From positions 62,001 to 126,000 of the forward strand of contig JAKLFC010000006.1 in assembly GCA_022711405.1 (NCBI GenBank): a stretch of DNA of 64,000 nt. The letters are read 5' to 3'. Below are positions 1-7,262 of this stretch, one piece after another. Made by a program: the position numbers and the translations under genes. Below the pieces are notes generated by a model. That model was not told the origin of the DNA. It ran no database searches and saw nothing but the letters and a program-made list of their open reading frames with translations. The stretch is from Bacteroidota bacterium. Its GTDB lineage: Bacteria; Bacteroidota; Bacteroidia; Bacteroidales; JAGONC01. Within the stretch, counting starts at the first letter, position 1. Each line of letters opens with the position of its first letter.

Positions 1-2
1 TG

Positions 3-491
3 GTATCCTTCGGCCTTTGGGATATCTTTTATTATGTGTTTCTCAAATGCCTGCTTGGCTGGCCAGGGTCCCTGCTGACATGGGACATCCTGTTTCTTAT
101 ACCAGCATTATGGGTTGGGCCGGTGATCGCTCCTATCCTGAATACGCTGGTCATGATCGCCCTGGGATGCCTGATCCTTTTTTATTCCGGAAAGGGACTG
201 AATGCCGGCCTTTCGGCGTCGGAATGGATCCTGCTGATCGCAGGTGCACTCCTGGTTTTTGTCTCCTATACGGAGGAGTTTGCCCGTTATATCATGAACC
301 ATATGCAGGCTGGAGGATTCTTCAGTAAAGACAATCAAAAACTGGTCAGTCAGCTTTCTGCCCAGTTCGTTCCCCTGCATTTCCGGTGGTGGCTCTTTCT
401 GTCGGGTTACCTCGCACACCTGACCGTCCTCTGCCTTTACACCCGCAGGATCAGAAAGCTCCGCAGAAGCTCCTTTTTGCTTCCGGGTTAG
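3..491 (+). CDS. Membrane protein, 5' end cut by window edge
   Basis: The reading frame is open from the first bases, so the true start lies outside the window. About 162 codons are visible. They encode at least four hydrophobic segments (around LTWDILFLIPALWVGPVIAP, LNTLVMIALGCLILFY, WILLIAGALLVFVSY and WWLFLSGYLAHLTVLCLY) and a basic cytoplasmic-looking tail (RRIRKLRR). This is an integral membrane protein of unrecognised family. It lies 48 bp upstream of gldA on the same strand, but nothing visible ties it to gliding or ABC transport. An internal GTG at 36 could be called as a start but would be wrong, because coding-like sequence continues upstream of it. Confidence 0.65.
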   Translation, partial: VSFGLWDIFYYVFLKCLLGWPGSLLTWDILFLIPALWVGPVIAPILNTLVMIALGCLILFYSGKGLNAGLSASEWILLIAGALLVFVSYTEEFARYIMNHMQAGGFFSKDNQKLVSQLSAQFVPLHFRWWLFLSGYLAHLTVLCLYTRRIRKLRRSSFLLPG

Positions 492-508
492 TACGTTCAT
501 CTTTTTTG

Positions 509-516
509 TATTTTCG
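509..516 (+). promoter_or_regulatory. Possible -7 element upstream of gldA
   Basis: TATTTTCG differs at one base from the Bacteroidota -7 consensus TAnnTTTG and lies 23 bp before the gldA ATG. No clear -33 element was identified. Confidence 0.25.
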
Positions 517-539
517 CACCATCAATAAAACCACTGCGT

Positions 540-1451
540 ATGGCGGTTGAAGTACGGCAGGTTTCGAAGAGGTATGGTGAGCAGTTTGCGCTGGACCATG
601 TCACCTTTAGCGTAGGACGAGGGGAAGTGGTTGGATTGCTGGGACCCAATGGCGCCGGTAAATCCACCCTGATGAAGATCATTGCCTGTTTCATTCCTCC
701 TTCCGGCGGGGAGGTCATCGTCAACGGTCATAACGTCATGACGGAGCCCTTACAGGTGCGGCAGATCCTTGGGTATCTTCCTGAAAACAATCCCCTTTAC
801 ACCGAGATGTATGTCAGGGAGTACCTTTCCTTCATGGCAGGCATCTTTCATCTTGGCAAAAGGACAGGCGGCCGTATTGCAGAGATCATAGAAATGGCCG
901 GTCTGCAGGATGAGCAGCACAAGAAGATAGGTGCACTGTCGAAGGGATACCGTCAGCGTGTAGGTCTTGCACAGGCGCTCATACACGATCCGGAGGTGCT
1001 GATCATGGATGAGCCGACGTCGGGCCTGGATCCGAACCAGATCATCGGCATCAGGGATCTGATCAGGGGCATCGGAAAAGAAAAAACGGTCATTCTCTCC
1101 ACACACATCCTGCAGGAGGTGGAAGCCATGTGCACCCGTGCCATCATCCTTGATCACGGCAGGATCGTTGCAGATGATGAGCCCCGGAAACTTTCATCAC
1201 TAATCCCCGATACCATGATCATCATGGCCGAGTTCAGCAGTCCCGTGGCGCTGACCGACCTTGAAAAGATCCCGGGCGCGCTGGAGGCGATCCATGTGTC
1301 GGGCAATACCTACCAGATCAGATCCAAAGGGATGGATGATATCCGCCCCCTGGTTTTTCAGTTTGCCGTCCGTTCAGGCATTACCGTACTCTCCCTGAGC
1401 AGAAAAGAGCAAAGCTTAGAAAATGTTTTCCAGGAACTGACTAAAAAATAA
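540..1451 (+). CDS. gldA: ABC transporter ATP-binding protein GldA-like
   Basis: Nucleotide-binding subunit of an ABC exporter. The 303-aa protein has Walker A GPNGAGKST (residues 35-43), the Q-loop region GYLPENNPLY, the signature region LSKGYRQRVGLAQAL, Walker B VLIMDEPTSGLDPN and the switch His in LSTHILQEVEAM. NGHNVMTEP, LPENNPLYTEMYVREYL and SKGYRQRVGLA closely resemble what I remember of Flavobacterium GldA, the ATPase of the GldAFG complex needed for gliding in some Bacteroidota. The partners gldF and gldG are not adjacent in this window. GldA-like ATPases also occur in non-gliding species, so gliding should not be inferred from this gene alone. Start is ATG 540. Confidence 0.85.
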   Translation: MAVEVRQVSKRYGEQFALDHVTFSVGRGEVVGLLGPNGAGKSTLMKIIACFIPPSGGEVIVNGHNVMTEPLQVRQILGYLPENNPLYTEMYVREYLSFMAGIFHLGKRTGGRIAEIIEMAGLQDEQHKKIGALSKGYRQRVGLAQALIHDPEVLIMDEPTSGLDPNQIIGIRDLIRGIGKEKTVILSTHILQEVEAMCTRAIILDHGRIVADDEPRKLSSLIPDTMIIMAEFSSPVALTDLEKIPGALEAIHVSGNTYQIRSKGMDDIRPLVFQFAVRSGITVLSLSRKEQSLENVFQELTKK

Positions 1452-1455
1452 TTGT

Positions 1456-1463
1456 TACTTTTG
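1456..1463 (+). promoter_or_regulatory. -7 promoter element for metK
   Basis: TACTTTTG matches TAnnTTTG exactly and lies just after the gldA stop, about 95 bp before metK. The resulting leader contains a hairpin candidate (GATCTTCCC...GGGATC, about 1498-1519). No SAM riboswitch class was recognised in it. Confidence 0.45.
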
Positions 1464-1557
1464 CCTGCCCGGACGGGAGTAGACTCAGAAGAACGTTGAT
1501 CTTCCCTGCCGGTGGGATCCTGTTCAACCTGATTATCACCAAACATCCGATCATCAC

Positions 1558-2868
1558 ATGTCATTTCTATTTACTTCAGAATCCGTATCCGAAGGTCACC
1601 CCGACAAGATAGCCGATCAGATCTCCGATGCCCTGCTGGATGAATTCCTGCGGAGAGATCCTGATTCCAAGGTCGCCTGCGAAACAATGGTCACCACGGG
1701 CCTGGTGGTCTGTGCCGGGGAGGTCCTGACCCACTGCTGGGTCGACATTCAGAAAGTGGTCAGGGAAACGATCCGGAACATCGGATATACCAAAGCGGAA
1801 TATAAATTCGACGCCGATTCGTGCGGTGTTCTCAGTGCCATCCATGAGCAGTCGCAGGACATTACCAGGGGTGTGATCAGGCAGGAGAAATACGAGCAGG
1901 GAGCCGGCGACCAGGGCATGATGTTCGGCATGGCCACTCGGGAGATGGACAATTTCATGCCCATGCCCATCGAGCTGGCTCACATTTTTGTCCAGCAGCT
2001 TGCCAGAATAAGGAAAGAGACCAGCCTGATGCCCTACCTAAGGCCCGACTCAAAATCCCAGGTGACCATCGAATATGACGATCAGGGTAAGCCATTGAGG
2101 ATCCATAACATCCTGATCTCCACCCAGCACGATGACTGGATCCATCCTCAAGGAAAGGGAGAAAAAGCCCAGAAGGATGCGGATGAGAAAATGAACCAGA
2201 AAATCAAGGAAGACATTCGCCATATTTTGATACCCAGGATACTGCAATCCCATGACATACCGGAAAGGGTCATCCGGTTGTTCGACGACACCTACAAGCT
2301 CCATGTGAATCCAACCGGTAAATTTGTGATCGGCGGCCCACACGGCGATTCTGGCCTTACGGGACGAAAGATCATCGTCGACACCTATGGCGGCAGGGGA
2401 TATCACGGCGGAGGAGCGTTCTCAGGGAAGGACGCTTCAAAGGTTGATCGTTCGGCGGCCTATGCAGCGCGACATATTGCCAAAAACCTCGTTGCAGCCG
2501 GCGTGGCGGATGAGGTGCATGTGCAGATAGCCTATGCCATCGGGATCGCCAGTCCCCTGAGCGTGAACATCAATACCATGAATACGGTCAGGATCCGTAA
2601 AACAAACGGTGAACTCTGGAAAGACCATGAAATTGCAGAGAAAGTGCAGCGCATCTTCGACCTGCGTCCCCGTGCGATCATCGAACGACTGGGACTAACG
2701 AATCCCATCTTTTTACCCACAGCCACCTACGGGCATTTTGGCAGGGATCCGTACAAAAAGGAAGTGGAGTTTTACCACCAGGACAGCATCATCAAAAAAG
2801 AAGTGGAATTCTTCACATGGGAAAAGCTGGATTATATCGATCAGGTCAAAGCAGCCTTCAGCGCCTGA
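1558..2868 (+). CDS. metK: S-adenosylmethionine synthetase
   Basis: Makes S-adenosylmethionine from methionine and ATP, releasing phosphate and pyrophosphate; a cytosolic housekeeping enzyme. The 436-aa protein carries the N-terminal ATP/Mg motif GHPDK (residues 13-17), the loop GAGDQGMMFG, the GGPHGDSGLTGRKI stretch and the phosphate-binding GGGAFSGKD. It is somewhat longer than the classical roughly 385-aa enzymes, which I believe is normal for Bacteroidota. The gene ends in TGA (2866-2868), showing that TGA is an ordinary stop here. Its last 11 bp overlap the end of the convergent T9SS gene. Confidence 0.97.
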   Translation: MSFLFTSESVSEGHPDKIADQISDALLDEFLRRDPDSKVACETMVTTGLVVCAGEVLTHCWVDIQKVVRETIRNIGYTKAEYKFDADSCGVLSAIHEQSQDITRGVIRQEKYEQGAGDQGMMFGMATREMDNFMPMPIELAHIFVQQLARIRKETSLMPYLRPDSKSQVTIEYDDQGKPLRIHNILISTQHDDWIHPQGKGEKAQKDADEKMNQKIKEDIRHILIPRILQSHDIPERVIRLFDDTYKLHVNPTGKFVIGGPHGDSGLTGRKIIVDTYGGRGYHGGGAFSGKDASKVDRSAAYAARHIAKNLVAAGVADEVHVQIAYAIGIASPLSVNINTMNTVRIRKTNGELWKDHEIAEKVQRIFDLRPRAIIERLGLTNPIFLPTATYGHFGRDPYKKEVEFYHQDSIIKKEVEFFTWEKLDYIDQVKAAFSA

Positions 2869-3595
2869 TGACCAGCTTGCCGGATGCCACCGACTTGCCT
2901 CCGGCAGTCAGTGTATAAAAATACATTCCCTCCTGAAGGTCAGACGTCGAAAATGTCACCTTTCCCTGATTCTGATCAAGAATTGCCTGCATGACCACCG
3001 ATCCCAGCAGATTATGGATCTCAAGCTTTGCCCCGCTAACCAGCGATGGTATTGAATAATCAAAGGATGTCGCACTGGAGGACGGATTAGGGTATGGCCG
3101 CGAAAGCCGGAAATCTGCCATCAGATTGTCATTCATTCCAAGATACCCCGAGATAAAGTTCACCACCACGCATACACTGTCGTTCACATTATTTTCATTG
3201 AACAGTGTGTATTTGATCCTGGATGTGCCCTGAACTCCGTTAGGCATATAGTCTGCATAGAACTGGTCTTCCACCAGCTGACCGGCTGCCGTGGAGTAAG
3301 ATCCCGGAGACTCAACGGTTCCGGGAGGATAACAGGCACCTCCGAAACAGAAATAATGCGTCGTCCCCCCCATCACACTGACTTCATGCATCCTGACTTT
3401 GACAGGGACACTGGCACTGCTGATGTTCTTAAATCCAATATGAGCAGTAATCAGTTGTACCGTTGGATTTTCCAATACGACCACATCCTGTCCGTTGGTG
3501 AGCAGCTGACCCTGGTGATATAACTCCAGTGACTGCGAAAAGGCCGGTGAAATCAACAGGCCAAAAACACTGATCAGAAGTAGTATTTTTTTCAT
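2858..3595 (-). CDS. Small secreted protein with T9SS sorting domain
   Basis: The 245-aa protein begins with a Sec signal peptide (MKKILLLISVFGLLISPAFS, cleavage near AFSQS). A beta-rich ectodomain of unknown function follows, containing a Cys-bearing segment FCFGGACYPPG near residues 83-93. The C-terminal roughly 75 residues have the layout of a type A Por/T9SS sorting domain: PYPNPSSSATSF, then LEIHNLLGSVV, then LQEGMYFYTLTAGGKSVASGKLVIRR. It is therefore expected to cross the outer membrane by T9SS. It is convergent with metK and overlaps it by 11 bp. No ligand or enzymatic function could be read. Confidence 0.8.
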   Translation of the reverse strand: MKKILLLISVFGLLISPAFSQSLELYHQGQLLTNGQDVVVLENPTVQLITAHIGFKNISSASVPVKVRMHEVSVMGGTTHYFCFGGACYPPGTVESPGSYSTAAGQLVEDQFYADYMPNGVQGTSRIKYTLFNENNVNDSVCVVVNFISGYLGMNDNLMADFRLSRPYPNPSSSATSFDYSIPSLVSGAKLEIHNLLGSVVMQAILDQNQGKVTFSTSDLQEGMYFYTLTAGGKSVASGKLVIRR

Positions 3596-3642
3596 AAGCT
3601 ATCTGCTTTTTTAGGTTGATGATCGAACGGACATCATGGCTG

Positions 3643-3650
3643 CAAAGTTA
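3643..3650 (-). promoter_or_regulatory. -7 element for the 2858-3595 gene
   Basis: On the minus strand this reads TAACTTTG, an exact match to TAnnTTTG, 47 bp upstream of the ATG. The spacing to any -33 TTG is not convincing. Confidence 0.35.
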
Positions 3651-3741
3651 CTGTAAATGCAAGCTCACTGAAGAAAAACGGGCATTTTTTTAGAATTGTT
3701 AACAAAATAACGCTTAAAGAAGACACCAAGATAAATTTGCT

Positions 3742-3749
3742 TATATTTG
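3742..3749 (+). promoter_or_regulatory. -7 element for the Omp28-like gene
   Basis: TATATTTG matches TAnnTTTG, 25 bp before the ATG at 3775. A second match, TAAATTTG, lies at 3732-3739. A promoter here supports transcription starting before 3775 rather than before the internal GTG at 3913. Confidence 0.45.
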
Positions 3750-3774
3750 CATCAAACTTAAACCATCATCCATT

Positions 3775-5439
3775 ATGATCAAAAAATTACTTCTTTTTGC
3801 ATGCATGGTGCTTCCCTTCTTCGTTTTCTCTCAGAAAGCCGAGAGGGCCAATGTGCTGATGGAGATCTGCACAGGCACATGGTGAAGCTTCTGTCCCGGA
3901 TCAGCTGTCGGTGTGGACAGCCTGATTCTCGTCGGTCATAAGGTGGCCGTCATCAATAACCATGGTGGCGACACTTATGAAAATGTATACTCTGAGGCAA
4001 GAAATGCCTATTACAACCTTACAGCCTATCCCACGGCAATGTTCGATGGTGTCGTGGATGACGGTTTCGGAGGGTATCCCTGCCCTGAGCCCTATGGAAA
4101 TTATGGCATCTACCTGCCATTTGTAAACGACCGGCTGGCCGTTGCGTCGCCTGTAGTGATGTCAACAGAATTTTTCCCGGTGGGCGTAGATGATTACCAG
4201 TTGGTGGCTCACATTACGAAAGTGGGCGACATCAGCAATCCAAACCTTTTCCTGCGGGTGGCCATCACCGAATCGCACATTGTCCAGTCATGGCAGTGCC
4301 TGGAAGAGGTCAGCCAGGTCAACCAGCTGATGGTTCCCGACGCCACAGGAACGGCCATCAGTTTCTCAAGCGGCAACGAGGTGACCGTCACACTGAATTT
4401 TTCGGTGGATCCCTCATGGAACAAGGACAACCTCAACCTGATATCATTCGTACAGAATGATAACGGAAAGGAAGTACTGCAGGCGCTTACCGCTCCTTTC
4501 CCGCTCTTCTCAAGGGATGCGGTACTGGCGGATATGGAAGACATCGAAACTGCCAACTGCACCGGAGTCCTCCAGCCTTCTTTTACGCTTGCCAACAATG
4601 GAGCTGAAGTCCTCAGTAGCCTGACGATCAATTACCAGGTCAACAACGATCCCCTGGTTTCCTATGAATGGACAGGCAACCTTCCCTATACCGGTTCAGA
4701 AACCATCCAATTGGATCCCATCACATTTTCTCCGGGAAGTAATAATACTTTCAGGATCTATGGATCCAATCCCAATGGCAACACCGACCAGAACTATCTC
4801 AACGATACCCTGTTCTCCAGTTTTCCGGGCGGATGGGTCTGCTCCACCTACAAAGTGGCTCTCACCCTCCAGACCGATGACAATCCCGGCGAAACTTCCT
4901 ACGGGGTTTACAACTCACTGGGCGAACAGATCTATTCCGGAGGCCCCTTCGAGGCAGCCAACAGCATGGTGAGGGATACCTTCGAGCTGATGAGCACCGA
5001 TTGCTACAACTTCGTCATGTTTGACGCAGGCTGCGATGGCCTGACCGGCGGTGGCTACTATTCACTGAAAGAGGCCAAATCCGGCGGACACATGATCTAC
5101 TTCCACGGAACGGACGCTGAATTCACCTGCAAAAGAATGACGGAATTCCAGATCGAATGGGTGGGAATCAACGACTACATGGCTGCGGAGCCGGTGTCAA
5201 TCTTCCCTAATCCGTTCAGCAAGAGTACCGAACTGCGGCTGAACCTTCAGAAAACTGACAAGGTCTCCATTGAGGTGTACAACATCATCGGTAAACAGGT
5301 GTACTCCCTTGATTTAGGACAGCTTCCGGCAGGAGAGCGTCTTGTGCCGCTTTCCAGCGAACAGGTCGCCCGGGGGCTCAACTTTGTGAAAATCAGCATC
5401 GGTAACAAAGTGTATACGGAAAAACTGGTGCTGGAGTAA
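3775..5439 (+). CDS. Omp28-like T9SS protein, candidate selenoprotein (TGA codon 37)
   Basis: Read through one TGA (3883-3885), this frame gives 554 residues, against 555 for the paralogue that follows it. Residues 1-20 form a signal peptide (MIKKLLLFACMVLPFFVFSQ). The thioredoxin-fold redox motif is GTW-TGA-SFCPG, whereas the paralogue has GTWCQYCPG with its Cys also at residue 37, so the stop sits exactly on the first Cys of CxxC. Alignment is gapless from there through HGGDTYEN and the YPTAMFDG cis-Pro region. A CARDB-like middle domain and a C-terminal T9SS sorting domain (FPNPFSKSTELRL to YTEKLVLE) follow. TGA terminates other genes here (metK, tgt, sbcD), so recoding would be local. The favoured reading is selenocysteine; a nonsense mutation or sequencing error is the alternative. 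Automated callers would start at GTG 3913 and lose both signal peptide and active site. Confidence 0.7.
3898..3928 (+). promoter_or_regulatory. SECIS-like hairpin downstream of in-frame TGA
   Basis: Arm 3898-3909 pairs with 3916-3928 across a six-base loop, GGTGTG (3910-3915). The upper helix has six pairs (GCTGTC with GACAGC). One C is bulged (3921 or 3922), and six more pairs follow (ATCAG with CTGAT, plus a G-T wobble and a G-C). The loop begins 25 nt after the TGA and opens with GG followed by T. Bacterial SECIS elements lie directly downstream of UGA inside the coding region, have a short apical loop with an early G (GU contacted by SelB in E. coli fdhF) and often a bulge. The matching position in the Cys paralogue shows only a weak 4-bp hairpin by eye. 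Confidence 0.55.
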
Positions 5440-5456
5440 ATAGATACAGATCATTT

Positions 5457-5497
5457 AAAAAAGAGAGGTTGCACCCGTGTGCAACCTCTCTTTTTTT
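5457..5497 (+). terminator. Strong intrinsic terminator
   Basis: AGAGAGGTTGCAC (5462-5474) pairs perfectly with GTGCAACCTCTCT (5479-5491) across the loop CCGT. It is flanked by an A-run and a T-run to 5497, so it can also work in reverse. It lies 17 bp after the stop of the candidate selenoprotein gene and separates it transcriptionally from its paralogue. Confidence 0.9.
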
Positions 5498-5531
5498 GTC
5501 ATTCATAGTGATTAAGTTGTTACGACCGCTG

Positions 5532-5559
5532 TTGCACTATCCAAAATGAGCTACTTTTG
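5532..5559 (+). promoter_or_regulatory. Promoter of the Cys-type Omp28-like gene
   Basis: TTG (5532-5534), 17 bp, then TACTTTTG (5552-5559) fits the TTG-N17-23-TAnnTTTG pattern of Bacteroidota housekeeping promoters. The ATG follows 35 bp later. Together with the terminator upstream, this makes the two paralogues separate transcription units. Confidence 0.55.
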
Positions 5560-5594
5560 CCCATCATTAACTGATTTCTCAAAATAAAATTCAT

Positions 5595-7262
5595 ATGAGA
5601 AAATTTTTCCTTTTATTTCCCCTGTTCATTACCATCGTGATGGTCAACGCCCAGCAGGTGGATCGCGACAAGGTGGTGGTGGAGATCGCTACAGGAACCT
5701 GGTGCCAGTATTGTCCGGGAGCGGCCATGGGCGCCGAAGACCTGGTGGCCAACGGTAAAGAGGTGGCCATCGTGGAGTATCATGGAGGTGATGAGTACGA
5801 GAATTCCTCTGGATTATCAAGGATCAGCTTCTATAGTGTCACGGGGTATCCTACCGCAGTTTTTGACGGTCTGCTGAAAGTTGTCGGCGGAGACCATACA
5901 CAAAGCATGTACTCCCAGTACCTTCCCAAATACAATCAGCGGATCGCCGTTCCTTCTTCCTTTACGATTGATGTACAGGGTGAAAACACCTGCCTGGTGA
6001 ATTACGACCTCACGATCACCGTGAACAGGCTGGAAGCGGTGACAGGAACCCTCAGGTTGCATGTGGCCGTGACCGAGTCGGATATCCAGGAAAGCTGGCA
6101 GGGAATGTCGGAGCTGCAATGGGTTGAGCGAATGATGGTGCCCAGCCAGAGCGGGACCTTGCTGGATTTCAGCATCGGCGATACACAGGTGATCAATCTT
6201 TCGTTTACCGTGGATGATTCCTGGGTGAGGGAAAATTCCGAAGTGACCGTTTTCATCCAGAATGCAACCACCAAAGAGATCCTTCAGGGAATGAAAAGGA
6301 ACATGACGGATTTTCCCAATACCACCCTGGTGGATGCCTCCCTGCTCGACGTTTATAACGTGGCAGCAGCCAATTGCTCCGGGGCGGTATCTCCCATCGT
6401 TACTATGAGGAACAACGGGCTGAATGACCTGACCGGCCTGGAGATCCATTACCAGGTGAACGACAATGATGAAGGTGTGCTGAACTGGACGGGTGATCTG
6501 GCCATGGGTGAGACAGAAAATGTGTCGTTGCCCCAGATCAGTTTCTCGCTGAATGATCAGAATACACTTTTAACGTATTGTGCGAATCCCAATAATGTTC
6601 CCGACGAATGTCCTGACAATGATGATGCAAACACTGAATTTTCGGGAGAAGCTCTTCTCGCTGCCAGCACCGTCTATCTGACCTACAGGCTGGATAATTT
6701 CCCGGACCAGACCACCTGGGAACTGAGGGATCAGACCGGGGCTGTTCTTTATGCTGATGGCCCTTTCCCGGGACAGGCAGGCCTCTTTGCGAAGGACACC
6801 TTCCAGCTGGAAGGGAATCAATGCTATGATTTCATCATTTACGACAGCCAGGGAAACGGGATATGCTGTGAAACCGGTATTGGATTTTATATGCTGAAAG
6901 ATTCGGATGGCAATATTCTGGTGCAGCAGGGAGGTGATTTTGGCTACAGTGAGGTCATCAGTTTTGAGGTGGCCGGCAATGTCGGAATACCTGAAAACAG
7001 AGCAGGCGAAACAGTTCATGTGTATCCCAATCCGGCCCGTGGTGCGGCCAATATTGAAATTATGCTGTTGGAACCGGCACCGGTGACGTTGCAGATCTAT
7101 ACTCTCACAGGTGAAGTGATCAAAACGATCGAAAAGGGGGAGTTAAGTCCTGGAATACATCCAATTCGGATCACCCTGGCAGGATTGGGTTCCGGAGCAT
7201 ATTTCCTTCGGATCAATGCCGGAGAGCTGAAATGGACACAAAAATTATTCGTTCAGAACTAA
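5595..7262 (+). CDS. Omp28-like T9SS protein with CxxC motif
   Basis: A 555-aa exported protein, paralogous to the gene before it. Residues 1-20 are a signal peptide ending VNAQQ. The thioredoxin-like domain carries C37-Q-Y-C40 in GTWCQYCPG, then EYHGGDEYEN and GYPTAVFDG (cis-Pro), matching the Omp28-related outer-membrane protein family as I know it. A beta-sandwich middle part follows. A second Cys pair sits in QGNGICCETG, and the C-terminal T9SS sorting domain runs from YPNPARGAANIEI to WTQKLFVQN. It is probably a cell-surface or secreted thiol-disulfide protein; the substrate is unknown. It serves as the internal Cys reference for the TGA-containing neighbour. Its stop overlaps the 3' end of convergent hutU by 4 bp. 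Confidence 0.85.
   Translation: MRKFFLLFPLFITIVMVNAQQVDRDKVVVEIATGTWCQYCPGAAMGAEDLVANGKEVAIVEYHGGDEYENSSGLSRISFYSVTGYPTAVFDGLLKVVGGDHTQSMYSQYLPKYNQRIAVPSSFTIDVQGENTCLVNYDLTITVNRLEAVTGTLRLHVAVTESDIQESWQGMSELQWVERMMVPSQSGTLLDFSIGDTQVINLSFTVDDSWVRENSEVTVFIQNATTKEILQGMKRNMTDFPNTTLVDASLLDVYNVAAANCSGAVSPIVTMRNNGLNDLTGLEIHYQVNDNDEGVLNWTGDLAMGETENVSLPQISFSLNDQNTLLTYCANPNNVPDECPDNDDANTEFSGEALLAASTVYLTYRLDNFPDQTTWELRDQTGAVLYADGPFPGQAGLFAKDTFQLEGNQCYDFIIYDSQGNGICCETGIGFYMLKDSDGNILVQQGGDFGYSEVISFEVAGNVGIPENRAGETVHVYPNPARGAANIEIMLLEPAPVTLQIYTLTGEVIKTIEKGELSPGIHPIRITLAGLGSGAYFLRINAGELKWTQKLFVQN

Noticed and set aside
1464..1557. SAM riboswitch upstream of metK
   Set aside because: The leader has a small hairpin, but I could not match it to any SAM riboswitch class.
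3883..3885. General reassignment of TGA to an amino acid
   Set aside because: Several intact genes here (metK, tgt, sbcD, the NtrC-like gene) end naturally in TGA, so a genome-wide code change does not fit.
3913..5439. Independent gene starting at GTG 3913
   Set aside because: It would lack the signal peptide and redox motif that are encoded in the same frame upstream and are conserved in the paralogue.
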